DNA of 64,000 bases from Agrobacterium tumefaciens. GTDB taxonomy: Bacteria > Pseudomonadota > Alphaproteobacteria > Rhizobiales > Rhizobiaceae. Positions 35,601 to 45,305 of this stretch are shown piece after piece (the first letter of the stretch is position 1; each line of letters begins with the position of its first letter). The stretch is from positions 930,001 to 994,000 of the forward strand of contig NZ_CP072308.1 of assembly GCF_017726655.1 (NCBI RefSeq), written 5' to 3'. The position numbers and the translations under genes were made by a program. Below the pieces are notes generated by a model. That model did not search any database. It was given only the letters and a program-made list of their open reading frames with translations, and had not been told where the DNA came from.

Positions 35601-37739
35601 TCAGCTCTTGCGCAGCCACACCTTGTTGTCGTGAAAAGCCGCGCCGCCATAGGGGGCGACGGCGTCGGCACCGGTCAGCACATTGATGCCCTCGCCGTCC
35701 AGATGCGCCCTGTTCGGCCACAGCCCTTCGGCGATCAGCACACCCGGTCTTGCACCCTCCACGATTTTCGCATGAAGCCGGACCTCTCCGCGCCCGTTGC
35801 CGATGCTGACAATATCGCCATCAGAAATGCAGTTGATGGCCGCATCTTCAGGACAAATCATCAATTCCGGTCGGCCTTCCTTCTGCACGGAGGTTTTGGT
35901 TTCCGCGAAGGTGGAATTCAGGAAATTGCGCGCCGGCGATGTCGCCAGCCGGAAGGGATGGTCCGCATCCGCAACCTCGATGACGTCGACCTGATCCGGA
36001 AATTTCGGAAACGCCGACACCGGCCCCATCACGCCGATGTTCTTCGGTGGCTTGTTGGGAGAAGGCCCGGTTGCCCAATCCGGACTGAAACGGAATTTGC
36101 CATCGCTGTAACCGAAACCCTCGAGATAATGCGCCACCTCGAAGGGCGGCTGCGCATCGATCCATTTCTCTTCGGCCAGCGTGTCGAAGTCGCCCCAGCC
36201 GCTGGCTTTAAGCATTCGGTCGACATGCTCGCGGGCGGAGAGGCCGAAACCGGGCATATGATCGACACCAAGACGCTTGGCCAGCTCCTCGATGACGAAG
36301 AGATTTGTTCGCACCGTTTCTGGCGGCTCCACCAGCTTGGGCCCCAGCAGAATGTGGTTCTGGCCGCCGGCGCGGTAGAGGTCGTCATGTTCGAGGAACA
36401 TGGTGGCCGGCATCACGATATCGGCAAGCTCGGCCGTTTCCGTCATGAACTGCTCATGCACCGCGACGAAAAGATCATCGCGCAGGAAACCCTGCTTCAC
36501 CAGCCGCTGTTCGGGCGCGACATTGACGGGATTGGTATTCTGGATGAGAAGCGCCGTTACCGGGCCGCCGTGGCGCAGCGCATCGGCGTCCCCCGTCAGC
36601 ACGCGGCCGATCTGCGACTGGTCGAGCTGGCGCACCTCAGGGTCGGCATAGGCTGTTCCCATCAGCTCCGCCTTGTTGAGCCGGAAGATATCACCATTGT
36701 TGTGGAATGCGCCGCCGCCCTCATATTGCCAGGAGCCCAGGACAGTGGCGATCGAAAGCGCCGCGTGCATGGCGACCGCCCCGTTGCGTTGACGTGCGAA
36801 ACCATATCCAAGCCGGAAGAAGGTCTTCTTCGTCGTGCCGACAAGCCGCGCGAAAGCCTCGATCTCATCAACGGAAAGACCGGTGATCTCGGATGCCCAT
36901 TGCGGCGTCTTCGACTTCAGATGTGCTTCAAGCCCCGCCGGGTCGTCGGCGAAGCGCGCCATGTAATCGCGGTCGGCATAACCGTCGCGGAAGGCGATGT
37001 GCATGACGGCGCAGGCCAGTGCGGCATCCGTGCCGGGGCGGACGACGAGGCGCATATCCGCCTGTTTCATGGTTGGATTGTCGTAGATATCGATTACGAC
37101 GATCTTCGCGCCGCGTTCCTTGCGGGCCTTGACCGCATGGGTCATGACATTGACCTGGGTCGCTACGGCATTGGTGCCCCAGATAACGACGACATCGGCC
37201 TTGGCGATCTCGCGCGGATCGGGGCCGCGCAGGGCGCCGGTGCCCATCACATAACCGGTCCAGGCCATGTTGGTGCAGATCGAGCCGAAAAACCCGGAAT
37301 ATTTCTTGGCGTGGCGCAGGCGCTCGATGGAATCGCGCTGCACCTGCCCCATCGTGCCGGCGTAAAAATAGGGCCAGATGGCCTCCGCACCGTGCCGGGC
37401 TTCTGCCTTGACGAAAGCGTCGGCCACCTCGTCCAGCGCCGCTTCCCAGGAAATTTCCTGCCAGTCGCCGGCGCCCTTTGCGCCCTTGCGGCGCTTCGGC
37501 GTTAGCAAACGGCCGGGATGGTAGATGCGCTCAGAATACCGCGCCACCTTGGCGCAGATGACGCCGGCGGTGTAGGTGTTGGCATTGGCGCCACGTACAC
37601 GGCCGATGCGGCCATCGGCATTGATATCGACCTCCAGCGCGCAGGCGCTCGGACAGTCATGCGGGCAGACCGTGTGTCCGATGCGGACTTCGGTCTTGAG
37701 GGCGGCTTTTTCAGCGGAAATCGGGGTCGCAACGTTCAT
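35601..37739 (-). CDS. molybdopterin oxidoreductase with [4Fe-4S] cluster
   Basis: This 712-residue cytosolic protein belongs to the DMSO reductase superfamily. Its N-terminal cysteines Cys25, Cys29, Cys33 and Cys62 (CPHDCPSAC then GVICAK) can hold a [4Fe-4S] cluster. The molybdopterin-binding regions have VVIWGTNAVATQVNVM near residue 190 and QNTNPVNVAPEQ near residue 405. There is no Tat signal, so it is probably soluble and internal. No partner subunit gene lies nearby. The physiological substrate cannot be inferred. The ATG at 37739 (MNVATPIS) is chosen. moaD and moaE are about 8 kb away. Confidence 0.85.
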   Translation of the reverse strand: MNVATPISAEKAALKTEVRIGHTVCPHDCPSACALEVDINADGRIGRVRGANANTYTAGVICAKVARYSERIYHPGRLLTPKRRKGAKGAGDWQEISWEAALDEVADAFVKAEARHGAEAIWPYFYAGTMGQVQRDSIERLRHAKKYSGFFGSICTNMAWTGYVMGTGALRGPDPREIAKADVVVIWGTNAVATQVNVMTHAVKARKERGAKIVVIDIYDNPTMKQADMRLVVRPGTDAALACAVMHIAFRDGYADRDYMARFADDPAGLEAHLKSKTPQWASEITGLSVDEIEAFARLVGTTKKTFFRLGYGFARQRNGAVAMHAALSIATVLGSWQYEGGGAFHNNGDIFRLNKAELMGTAYADPEVRQLDQSQIGRVLTGDADALRHGGPVTALLIQNTNPVNVAPEQRLVKQGFLRDDLFVAVHEQFMTETAELADIVMPATMFLEHDDLYRAGGQNHILLGPKLVEPPETVRTNLFVIEELAKRLGVDHMPGFGLSAREHVDRMLKASGWGDFDTLAEEKWIDAQPPFEVAHYLEGFGYSDGKFRFSPDWATGPSPNKPPKNIGVMGPVSAFPKFPDQVDVIEVADADHPFRLATSPARNFLNSTFAETKTSVQKEGRPELMICPEDAAINCISDGDIVSIGNGRGEVRLHAKIVEGARPGVLIAEGLWPNRAHLDGEGINVLTGADAVAPYGGAAFHDNKVWLRKS

Positions 37740-37846
37740 GTCTTTTGTATATTGCATCAAGGATGCGGCAAAAAGGCCGAAGTGACGTCCATCAAGAATA
37801 TTCATCCTGGCCATTCGCCCGGGGAAACGGCAAGCGAGACATATCC

Positions 37847-38710
37847 ATGAACTACCGCCACATCTATCACGCCGGCAATTTCGCGGATGTCCTCAAACAT
37901 GCCGTTCTCGCTCGCCTCGTGCGTTATCTCCAGAACAAGGACAAAGCGTTTCGGGTGCTGGATACCCATGCTGGCATTGGCCTCTATGACCTCACCTCAG
38001 AAGAGGCGCAGAAGACGGGCGAATGGCAGACCGGCATCGGCAAGCTGATGGAGGGTGATCTGCCCGCGCCCATCGCCGAATTGCTGGAGCCATATCTTGC
38101 CGCGGTGAAGGAACTCAATCCCGAAGGCGGCGTAAAATTCTATCCCGGCTCGCCGAAACTCGCACGCATGCTGTTTCGCCCGCAGGACCGGCTTTCGGCC
38201 ATGGAACTGCACCCGGATGACAGCCGCGCCCTGGCACGGCTGTTCGAGGGCGATTATCAGGTGCGCGTCACCGAACTGGATGGCTGGCTGTCGCTCGGCG
38301 CGCATCTGCCGCCCAAGGAAAAGCGCGGCCTCGTTCTCGTTGATCCGCCGTTTGAGTTGGAGAACGAATATCAGCGGCTGGCAGATGGTTTGAACAGGGC
38401 CTATCGCCGCTTTTCCACCGGCACCTATTGCCTGTGGTATCCGCTGAAGAAAGGCGCGCCGATCAAGGATTTCCACGAGCGGCTGCAATCCTTCGAGATT
38501 CCGAAGATGCTGTGCGCGGAACTCTCCGTCAGAAGCGACAGGCTGGACGGCCTGAGCGGCTCCGGCCTCATCATCGTCAACCCGCCCTATACGCTGAAGG
38601 AAGAGCTGCATGTGCTGCTGCCCTACCTGAAGACGGCGCTGGCGCAGGACAGGTTCGCCTCGCAGCGCGCGTTCTGGCTACGCGGCGAGGAAAAGCCGGC
38701 AGAGGATTGA
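37847..38710 (+). CDS. rlmJ: 23S rRNA A2030 N6-methyltransferase
   Basis: RlmJ methylates A2030 in 23S rRNA. The 287-residue protein begins MNYRHIYHAGNFADVLKHAV, the RlmJ signature, has VLDTHAGIGLYDL near residue 37 for SAM binding and LVLVDPPFELENEYQ around residue 164 (the DPPF catalytic motif). Length agrees with the family. The ATG at 37847 lies at the conserved start. It is divergent from the oxidoreductase gene and five bases from the 3' end of the opposite UPF0104 gene. Confidence 0.95.
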   Translation: MNYRHIYHAGNFADVLKHAVLARLVRYLQNKDKAFRVLDTHAGIGLYDLTSEEAQKTGEWQTGIGKLMEGDLPAPIAELLEPYLAAVKELNPEGGVKFYPGSPKLARMLFRPQDRLSAMELHPDDSRALARLFEGDYQVRVTELDGWLSLGAHLPPKEKRGLVLVDPPFELENEYQRLADGLNRAYRRFSTGTYCLWYPLKKGAPIKDFHERLQSFEIPKMLCAELSVRSDRLDGLSGSGLIIVNPPYTLKEELHVLLPYLKTALAQDRFASQRAFWLRGEEKPAED

Positions 38711-38714
38711 GAAT

Positions 38715-39662
38715 CTATCTCAGCCCTTCCCGCCTCTGCGCCTGCGCAAGCTGTGACCGTTCGAAGAACAGGATCACGAACAGGGCCATGATGAAGGGAA
38801 TGATGAGGTAGAACAGCCGGAAGACCAGAAGTGCGGCGATGACATCCGCCGGATTCATATCCGGCAGACCGGTGACGAAGACCAGTTCCAGCACCCCCAG
38901 GCCGCCCGGCGCGTGCGAGATGAGCGCCGCCGAGAACGACACCAGAAATATGCCGAGAATGACCATATAACCGGGATTTCCTGCCTCCGGCAGGGCGAAA
39001 TAGATGATGCCCGCCGCGCCGATCAGCTCAATGGGGCCGATGACCAGTTGCTGCGCAACAAGCGTCGGCGCGGGGTATGGCAGCACGAAGGAGCCGATTT
39101 TCAGCGGCTTCAGCCGAAGCAGGCTTCCGAGGACATAAAGGCCGACGATGAGAAGCAGCAGCACACCGGTTGTCGTGGAGGCTTCGACGGGAAGAATGCC
39201 GGTGAAGCGTTCGGTGATGTCGGGCTCATACAGGAGCACAAGGCCTATCAGCATGATCGTGCCGATGAGGAAGGTGAAGGAGCAGAGGCCGACAAGGACG
39301 CCCACTTCCGCGACACTCAGCCCCTTGGACGTATAAGCGCGGTACCGCACCACAGCGCCTGAAAAGACCGACGCGCCGACATTGTGGGACAGCGCGTAGG
39401 TGGTGAAGGAGGTGAGCGTAATGAACAACCAGTTCACCTTGCGGCCGAGATGCTGCAGCGCGATCCGGTCGTAACCGGCAAGTGCTGCATAGGCCAGCAG
39501 GGTTGCAAGGCCCGAGCAAAACCAATCCCGGATGCGAATGGCTTTCAGGCTGTCCCAGAGATCATCCAGCGACAGGCCACGCAGCTCGTGGAAAAGCAAC
39601 CAGGCGGAAAAACCGATCGTCGCGAAACCAACAATGGGCCAGATGTATTTTTTGAATTTCAT
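38715..39662 (-). CDS. UPF0104-family membrane protein (lysylphosphatidylglycerol-synthase transmembrane domain)
   Basis: This 315-residue protein has about eight hydrophobic segments and the conserved block SHAPGGLGVLELVF near residue 250, plus TSFTTYALSHNVGASVFSGAVVRY near residue 85. It is the membrane half of MprF-like flippases without the catalytic GNAT-like half, so it may move a lipid but cannot synthesise one. The protein is convergent with rlmJ. Substrate unknown. Confidence 0.85.
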   Translation of the reverse strand: MKFKKYIWPIVGFATIGFSAWLLFHELRGLSLDDLWDSLKAIRIRDWFCSGLATLLAYAALAGYDRIALQHLGRKVNWLFITLTSFTTYALSHNVGASVFSGAVVRYRAYTSKGLSVAEVGVLVGLCSFTFLIGTIMLIGLVLLYEPDITERFTGILPVEASTTTGVLLLLIVGLYVLGSLLRLKPLKIGSFVLPYPAPTLVAQQLVIGPIELIGAAGIIYFALPEAGNPGYMVILGIFLVSFSAALISHAPGGLGVLELVFVTGLPDMNPADVIAALLVFRLFYLIIPFIMALFVILFFERSQLAQAQRREGLR

Positions 39663-39860
39663 GCGGTCATGCCGCCTATTTCCTCCAGCCTGGCCTTATC
39701 CCCTCCTCCGTCTTCAGCGGAAGATTCGCTCGACTCTATTCGTTATGCGGCGAAGCTTTCAACCTTTTTGCCCGTTTGCCTCGTTCACAAATTTATGTAA
39801 CACCGGAGCGTCGCCCAAGGGCGATGGAAGCTGGTCCATTTTCCGGGGAACATGCACGGA

Positions 39861-40619
39861 ATGAAACGTTACGCGGGTTTCATCGCCCTGGGTCTTCTGT
39901 CGCTTGCAGCGCTATGGCTCGCGCAGGAAAAACCCGCCTCAAAGGGACCCGCGACCGACCGGCAAACGACGGCTCATCCGCCGCCCGCAGGTGGTCCGCA
40001 ACAGAATAGAAACCAGCAAAATCCGGACAGGAAGCCAGCTCCGCAGGGAACGGGTTTTGATTTTTATGTGCTGTCGTTGTCTTGGTCTCCTGCATTCTGC
40101 GCCAGTCCAGAAGGAGCGGGCAATCGGCAGCAGTGCGGTGGCGACAGACGTTATGGATTCGTCGTGCACGGGCTCTGGCCGCAGAACGATGACGGCTACC
40201 CCGAATTCTGCCGAAGCAGCGAACCGGACCGGGTTCCGGACGCGCTCGGCCGCACCCTGTTCGATATCATGCCGTCCATGGGTCTGATCGGCCATCAATG
40301 GCGCAAGCATGGCTCCTGCTCGGGCCTGTCGCAGCGAGATTATTTCTCGGCAACGCGAGCGGCCTTCGACGCCGTCCGGTTACCGCAAAGAATCGCCTCC
40401 GGTGCCGAGGCCGCCACGCTCTCCGCCGATGCGATCGAAACCGCCTTCACGGACGCCAATCCCGGCCTGTCGAAGCGCGGCATCTCTATCAGCTGCGGCG
40501 GCGGGCGGCTGGAGGAGGTGCGCATCTGCCTCAACAAGGATTTGACATTCCGCGATTGCCCGGAGCTTGACCGCAAGGGATGCCGCGCCAACACCACCGA
40601 AATCATCCCCATCCGCTGA
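39861..40619 (+). CDS. T2-family ribonuclease
   Basis: RNase T2/RNase I-type enzymes are periplasmic or secreted endoribonucleases. This 252-residue protein has a signal or anchor helix (YAGFIALGLLSLAALWL), a proline-rich linker of about 40 residues, then the CAS1 motif FVVHGLWPQ (His103) and CAS2 motif HQWRKHG (His150). The usual glutamate of CAS2 is glutamine here (Gln146). Eight or more cysteines suggest disulfides. The ATG at 39861 is preferred to one nine bases upstream, which sits too close to the GGGGA Shine-Dalgarno. It overlaps a possible start of the next gene. Confidence 0.88.
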   Translation: MKRYAGFIALGLLSLAALWLAQEKPASKGPATDRQTTAHPPPAGGPQQNRNQQNPDRKPAPQGTGFDFYVLSLSWSPAFCASPEGAGNRQQCGGDRRYGFVVHGLWPQNDDGYPEFCRSSEPDRVPDALGRTLFDIMPSMGLIGHQWRKHGSCSGLSQRDYFSATRAAFDAVRLPQRIASGAEAATLSADAIETAFTDANPGLSKRGISISCGGGRLEEVRICLNKDLTFRDCPELDRKGCRANTTEIIPIR

Positions 40620-40648
40620 TGAGCACATATCAACCACAGGACCCGACC

Positions 40649-41245
40649 ATGGAACTGCTTTATTCGCCAGCCTCCCCCTACTCCGCCAAAGTGCGCATGG
40701 CCGCCCGCCATCTCGACATCGACATCACTTCGGTCCGCGTCGACACCAATGCCGAGCCGGCCACGCTGATGGACAATAATCCGCTCGGCAAAATCCCGGT
40801 TCTGCTGCTGGACAATGGAGGTTCGGTCTATGACAGTGTCGCGATCATGCATTATCTCGACCGTCTTTCCGGCGGCAAGCTTTACCCCAAGAAGAACGAG
40901 AAGCGCACCGAAGCCGAGATTTTGGAGGCGCTGTGCGACGGCATCATGGATTGCCTGCTCGCCATCGTCTATGAGCGCCGTTTTCGGCCGGAAGACAAAA
41001 TCCACCAGCCGTGGATCGACAAGCAGTGGAGCAAGGTCGTCCGTGGGCTGGATCATCTGAACGCCAACCTGCCGAAAACCGGCAAGAAACTGCATGGCGG
41101 CCATTTCGCCCTCGCAGCGATGATAGGTTATCTCGACCTGCGTTTTGCCGGCGAGTGGGCCGAGGGACGCGATGCGCTGGCGGCATGGCCGGAAATCTTC
41201 GGCAAGCGCTTTGACGCCTATGCGGAAATGAAGGCCGCTGCCTGA
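40649..41245 (+). CDS. glutathione S-transferase family protein
   Basis: This 198-residue cytosolic protein has the thioredoxin-like N-terminal GST domain (ELLYSPASPYSAKVRMAARH, with the NPLGKIPVLLLDNG loop) and an all-helical C-terminal domain. The substrate is unknown. A Shine-Dalgarno CAGGAC lies upstream of the chosen ATG at 40649; a start at 40619, overlapping the T2 ribonuclease stop (TGATG), would add ten residues and couple the two genes. It ends before a terminator cluster. Confidence 0.88.
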   Translation: MELLYSPASPYSAKVRMAARHLDIDITSVRVDTNAEPATLMDNNPLGKIPVLLLDNGGSVYDSVAIMHYLDRLSGGKLYPKKNEKRTEAEILEALCDGIMDCLLAIVYERRFRPEDKIHQPWIDKQWSKVVRGLDHLNANLPKTGKKLHGGHFALAAMIGYLDLRFAGEWAEGRDALAAWPEIFGKRFDAYAEMKAAA

Positions 41246-41260
41246 TCGGAGCGCGCCGGA

Positions 41261-41281
41261 CGCCCGGTTTTTGGCCGGGCG
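41261..41281 (+). terminator. hairpin after the glutathione transferase gene
   Basis: CGCCCGG pairs with CCGGGCG around a T-rich loop, 15 bases after the stop codon. It has no following U tract of its own and may act together with the stronger hairpin at 41316-41345. Confidence 0.45.
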
Positions 41282-41315
41282 TACCATGCAGATCACCGAG
41301 GCAAGTCACAGACAC

Positions 41316-41345
41316 AAAAAAGCCGGGGCATGACCCCGGCTTTTC
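41316..41345. terminator. bidirectional terminator between glutathione transferase and porin genes
   Basis: AGCCGGGG pairs with CCCCGGCT around a short loop, with A-run on one side and T-run on the other. It lies 20 bases past the porin gene's stop on the minus strand and serves both directions. Confidence 0.85.
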
Positions 41346-41365
41346 TTTCATCGATCCGAAATGGA

Positions 41366-42022
41366 TCAGAACTTGACGCCGATACCGGCCTTGACGGAAT
41401 GATCGTCGTAACCACGCGAGAACGCGCCGGAGTCGAGGCTGTAGTCCTTCTTCTGGTAGTCGCTGTAACGATATTCCAGACGAGCGGTGATGTTGTCGGT
41501 CACCATGGCTTCTACACCCGCACCAACGGTATAACCGAGAGCGGTGGCGCTGTCCTTCGAGGTCGCGTCACGCACCTTGTTGTCGGAGACTGCGAGACCA
41601 GCCGTGCCGTAGAGCAGGAACGGGTTCATGTCGTAACCGACGCGGGCACGTACCGAGCCGTTGACGCCCTGCTTGCCTTCGACGGCGCGGCCAGCAACCG
41701 TACCGGCAGAGCCCTTTTCGTCGCCGAGATTGATGTCTGCTTCACCACCGTAAACGATCTGGCCGTTCTGCATGTTGTAACCGCCGTACAGACCGCCGCC
41801 GAAGCCCTTGGCATCGCGACCGTTGTCGCTGGAGCTGAAACGGCCCCAGTCATAGTTGACGGTACCACCGAGGTAGGCGCCGGACCAGTCCTTGACCGGT
41901 GCAGGCTGGTCGTAGGAAACCGGTGCCTGCGGCACTTCATTTACGGCGTCAGCGGCGTGAGCAGCCGAAAAGCCGGCGGCTGCAATGGTCGAGGCCATAA
42001 GGGTTGCTACGAAAATGCGCAT
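41366..42022 (-). CDS. aopB: AopB/RopB/Omp25-type outer-membrane beta-barrel protein
   Basis: This 218-residue protein has a signal peptide (cleavage after AHAAD near residue 23) and an eight-stranded barrel: WSGAYLGGTVNYDWG near residue 46, GGLYGGYNMQNGQIVYGGE, and a C-terminal KAGIGVKF with terminal Phe. It fits the Omp25/RopB family, whose Agrobacterium member AopB is surface exposed and acid-induced and affects tumorigenesis. Gene content suggests it is that gene, but it could be a RopB paralogue. The upstream 348 bases, AT-rich, probably hold a complex promoter. Confidence 0.8.
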   Translation of the reverse strand: MRIFVATLMASTIAAAGFSAAHAADAVNEVPQAPVSYDQPAPVKDWSGAYLGGTVNYDWGRFSSSDNGRDAKGFGGGLYGGYNMQNGQIVYGGEADINLGDEKGSAGTVAGRAVEGKQGVNGSVRARVGYDMNPFLLYGTAGLAVSDNKVRDATSKDSATALGYTVGAGVEAMVTDNITARLEYRYSDYQKKDYSLDSGAFSRGYDDHSVKAGIGVKF

Positions 42023-42370
42023 GTTATTCTCCTTTCAGGGCCGCTCTGCACTCAAAACATTGTTTTCAGACGCGGCATAATTCGTCGGGTTAATCGCCCC
42101 TCTGGAGACAGAATTTGATGGGAGAATGCGGAGATCAAAGAGCCAAAATGTGAATTGTTTGGGGCAGAGACGTGACTAGAATTAGACGTTGCCTAAATGT
42201 CACAAGGGTTTTATTAACCCTAACAGAAGCCTAATCAACAATATATCGCCTTTAAACTTGGTTATATTCAAATTAAACCAAAATTAGATTTCAAATAGAA
42301 AATCACCCAATTCTTTTGAGGCTGCGCAACAGCTTGCGATTTGGCTCTATATCCCGCACATAGGGGTTAT
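42023..42370. promoter_or_regulatory. AT-rich divergent control region between the porin and the SDR gene
   Basis: These 348 bases contain the porin promoter to the left and that of the SDR/uvrC operon to the right. An AGGAG Shine-Dalgarno for the porin lies at 42031-42035 (complement of CTCCT). The stretch 42190-42310 is strongly AT-rich, with a TAGGGTTAATAAAACCC-like palindrome (reading the minus strand near 42206-42222) that could be an operator. In relatives ChvG/ChvI acts on such porin promoters; I cannot identify the site. Confidence 0.5.
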
Positions 42371-43159
42371 ATGAGCAAATGCAGGTTGGCCGTGAGAGAG
42401 AATATACAAAAGACAGTCTTGATAACAGGAGCCGCCCGCCGGCTCGGCCGTGCAATCGCAAGCGATCTTGCCGCACATGGCTTCGCGATTGCAGTGCATG
42501 CCAACCGGTCCATGGCACAAGCGGAGGAATTCGCTAACGAAATAAGGCAGAAAGGTGGCAGGGCCGCAGCCGTTCAGGCAGACCTGACACAATCTGCGTC
42601 AACAATGGCGCTTGTCGAAAAAGCCGCTTCAGCGCTCGGGCCGATTGGAGTCGTCGTCAACAATGCCTCGGTTTTTCTGAAGGATTCGGCGGAAACACCC
42701 GAACCCGAAATTTTCGATGCACATTTTGCGGTGCATGTGCGGGCCCCTTCCCTCATCGCCGCCGCCTTTGTCGAACAGCTGCCCTCTGACAAATCCGGGC
42801 TGATCGTCAATATCATCGACCAGCGCGTGCTTGCGCTCAACCCGCGATTCTATTCCTATACGCTTTCGAAATCGGCTCTCTGGACCGCGACGCAGACCAT
42901 GGCGCAGAGCTTCGCGCCGCGGGTGCGGGTCAACGCCATCGGCCCCGGACCGACCTTCAAAAACGAAAGACAGGCGCCCGAGGACTTTCAGGCGCAGATC
43001 GACGGCCTTATATTAAAGCGTGGTCCTGCGCCGGATGAGTTCGGCCGGACGATTCGCTTTCTTTACGACACGCCGTCGGTCACCGGACAAATGATCGCGC
43101 TCGACGGCGGCCAGCACCTTGGCTGGGAAACCCCTGACGTGGCGGAGATAAATGAATGA
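42371..43159 (+). CDS. short-chain dehydrogenase, pteridine-reductase-like (FolM/PTR1 type)
   Basis: This 262-residue SDR has the cofactor motif [11 protein letters not shown], the TGxxxRxG form typical of pteridine reductases and FolM. The active-site YSYTLSK gives the Tyr-xxx-Lys pair, and the NNASVF loop is present. Such enzymes reduce dihydrofolate or biopterin with NADPH. The stop overlaps the uvrC start (ATGA), so the two are coupled. The ATG at 42371 is chosen; an in-frame GTG 21 bases further on is possible. Confidence 0.8.
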   Translation: MSKCRLAVRENIQKTVLITGAARRLGRAIASDLAAHGFAIAVHANRSMAQAEEFANEIRQKGGRAAAVQADLTQSASTMALVEKAASALGPIGVVVNNASVFLKDSAETPEPEIFDAHFAVHVRAPSLIAAAFVEQLPSDKSGLIVNIIDQRVLALNPRFYSYTLSKSALWTATQTMAQSFAPRVRVNAIGPGPTFKNERQAPEDFQAQIDGLILKRGPAPDEFGRTIRFLYDTPSVTGQMIALDGGQHLGWETPDVAEINE

Positions 43160-45201
43160 ACGGAAAGAAGCTGCCTGATGGCGGTATTCTCTTCGATGAC
43201 ACCGACGACGACGATGACGATGCAGGCCTTCTCGCGACTGACGCGACGGATGCTTCGCGCGACGTCGTGGGCATGGACTGGAATGCGGGCTGGAAGAACG
43301 AGTCCGGCCTGAAGGGCATGGACCTCATCGCCGAGTTCGTCAAACATCTGCCGAATTCGCCGGGCGTCTATCGCATGTTCAACGATGCGGGCGACGTTCT
43401 TTACGTCGGCAAGGCCCGTTCGCTGAAGAAGCGCGTCGGCAATTATGCGCAGGGCCGCGTGCACTCCAACCGCATCGCCCAGATGGTGCGTCTCACCACG
43501 CACATGGAATTCGTCACCACCCGCACGGAAACCGAAGCGCTTCTCTTGGAAGCGAATCTGATCAAGCGCTTGCGGCCGCGCTTTAACGTGCTTTTGCGTG
43601 ACGACAAATCCTTTCCCTATATCCTCATCACCGCGGATAATCGCGCGCCGGCCATCTTCAAGCATCGCGGCGCGCGCGCGCGCAAGGGCGACTATTTCGG
43701 CCCCTTCGCATCGGCCGGTGCTGTCGGCCGCACGATCAATTCGCTGCAGCGCGCCTTCCTGATCCGAACCTGTACGGATAGCGTGTTCGAGACCCGCACG
43801 CGCCCCTGTCTTCTCTACCAGATCAAGCGCTGTTCCGGGCCCTGCACGCATGAGATCAGCGACGAGGGCTACGCAGAACTCGTGAAGGAAGCCAAGGATT
43901 TCCTGTCCGGCAAGAGTCAGAGCGTCAAGACCGCGATTGCGCGGCAGATGAATGAGGCCTCCGAAGACCTCGATTTCGAGCGCGCCGCCATCTATCGCGA
44001 CCGCCTGGCTGCCCTTTCGCATGTCCAGAGCCATCAGGGCATCAATCCCGCTGGTATCGAAGAAGCGGATGTCTTCGCCATTCATCACGAAGGCGGTATC
44101 TCCTGCATTCAGGTGTTCTTTTTCCGCACCGGCCAGAACTGGGGCAACCGCGCCTATTTTCCGAAGGCCGATCCCTCCCTGCCCGGCTCGGAAATCCTCA
44201 ACGCGTTTCTGGCGCAGTTCTACGATGACAAACCGGTGCCGAAGCAGATCCTGCTGTCGGAGGCGGTCGAAGAACAGGAACTCCTGGCGGCTGCCCTCGG
44301 CGAAAAGGCCGGGCACAAGGTGACGATCAATGTGCCCCAGCGCGGCGAGAAAAAGGACATTACCGACCATGTTCTGGCCAATGCCCGCGAGGCGCATGGC
44401 CGCAAGCTGGCGGAAACCTCGTCTCAGGCGCGGCTGCTGAAAGGCATGGCGGAGACGTTCAACCTTCCCTATGTGCCGCGCCGCATCGAGATTTACGATA
44501 ACTCCCACATTATGGGCACCAATGCCGTGGGCGGCATGGTGGTGGCGGGGCCGGAAGGTTTCGTGAAGAACCAGTACCGCAAGTTCAACATCAAATCGAC
44601 CGACATCACGCCGGGCGACGACTTCGGCATGATGCGCGAGGTGATGACCCGTCGCTTCTCTCGCCTGCTGAAAGAAGAAGGCAAGCCTGATCGCGAACGC
44701 GTACCGACGCCAGAGGAAGCAGCCGACATGCCCTTCCCGGCCTGGCCGGACGTGATCCTCATCGACGGTGGTCAAGGCCAGATGACCGCGGTGCGCGCCA
44801 TTCTCGACGAACTCGGCATTCGTGACTGCGTGACTGCAATCGGCGTCGCAAAGGGCGTGGACCGAGAGGCGGGCCGAGAGCGGTTCTTTGCGGATGGGCG
44901 CGCCGATTTCTCGCTGCCACCGCGTGACCCCGTGCTTTATTTCATCCAGCGTATGCGTGACGAGGCGCATCGCTTCGCCATCGGCTCGCACCGGGCGCGG
45001 CGCAAGAAGGAAATGGTGCGCAACCCGCTGGATGAGATTTCGGGAATCGGTCCGGGACGGAAGCGCTCCCTGCTGCAGCATTTTGGCACGGCAAAAGCGG
45101 TATCCCGCGCCGGCCTTAACGACCTGATGGCTGTCACCGGCATTTCCGAGACGGTGGCGCGGCAAATCTACAATCACTTCCACGAGAGCGGCAGCGATTG
45201 A
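43156..45201 (+). CDS. uvrC: excinuclease ABC subunit C
   Basis: UvrC makes both incisions around DNA lesions in nucleotide excision repair. The 681-residue protein has the GIY-YIG nuclease ([19 protein letters not shown] near residue 70), a UVR domain near residue 245-280, the RNase-H-like nuclease ([20 protein letters not shown]) and C-terminal helix-hairpin-helix repeats ([12 protein letters not shown] and [12 protein letters not shown]). The first 50 residues carry an acidic run of six consecutive aspartates and are longer than in E. coli. It follows the SDR gene with overlap. Confidence 0.96.
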   Translation: MNGKKLPDGGILFDDTDDDDDDAGLLATDATDASRDVVGMDWNAGWKNESGLKGMDLIAEFVKHLPNSPGVYRMFNDAGDVLYVGKARSLKKRVGNYAQGRVHSNRIAQMVRLTTHMEFVTTRTETEALLLEANLIKRLRPRFNVLLRDDKSFPYILITADNRAPAIFKHRGARARKGDYFGPFASAGAVGRTINSLQRAFLIRTCTDSVFETRTRPCLLYQIKRCSGPCTHEISDEGYAELVKEAKDFLSGKSQSVKTAIARQMNEASEDLDFERAAIYRDRLAALSHVQSHQGINPAGIEEADVFAIHHEGGISCIQVFFFRTGQNWGNRAYFPKADPSLPGSEILNAFLAQFYDDKPVPKQILLSEAVEEQELLAAALGEKAGHKVTINVPQRGEKKDITDHVLANAREAHGRKLAETSSQARLLKGMAETFNLPYVPRRIEIYDNSHIMGTNAVGGMVVAGPEGFVKNQYRKFNIKSTDITPGDDFGMMREVMTRRFSRLLKEEGKPDRERVPTPEEAADMPFPAWPDVILIDGGQGQMTAVRAILDELGIRDCVTAIGVAKGVDREAGRERFFADGRADFSLPPRDPVLYFIQRMRDEAHRFAIGSHRARRKKEMVRNPLDEISGIGPGRKRSLLQHFGTAKAVSRAGLNDLMAVTGISETVARQIYNHFHESGSD

Positions 45202-45305
45202 CGCAGAACGGCGGGGCAGACCTGCTAAAAAAACATAAACACGTGTTGACGCTATGCCCTAGCGGCGGCATCAAGGCAGCTGATCTCAGACTGACAGGTT
45301 TCCCC

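Noticed and set aside
35631..37505. 624-codon plus-strand open frame opposite the molybdopterin oxidoreductase
   Set aside because: Antisense shadow; no start context or family resemblance.
43189..43222. Repetitive GAC/GAT run at the uvrC 5' end as a possible repeat element
   Set aside because: It simply encodes the aspartate-rich N-terminus of UvrC; no inverted or direct repeat outside the codon run.
43063..45183. 706-codon minus-strand open frame opposite uvrC
   Set aside because: Antisense to an intact uvrC; composition mirrors the sense codon bias.
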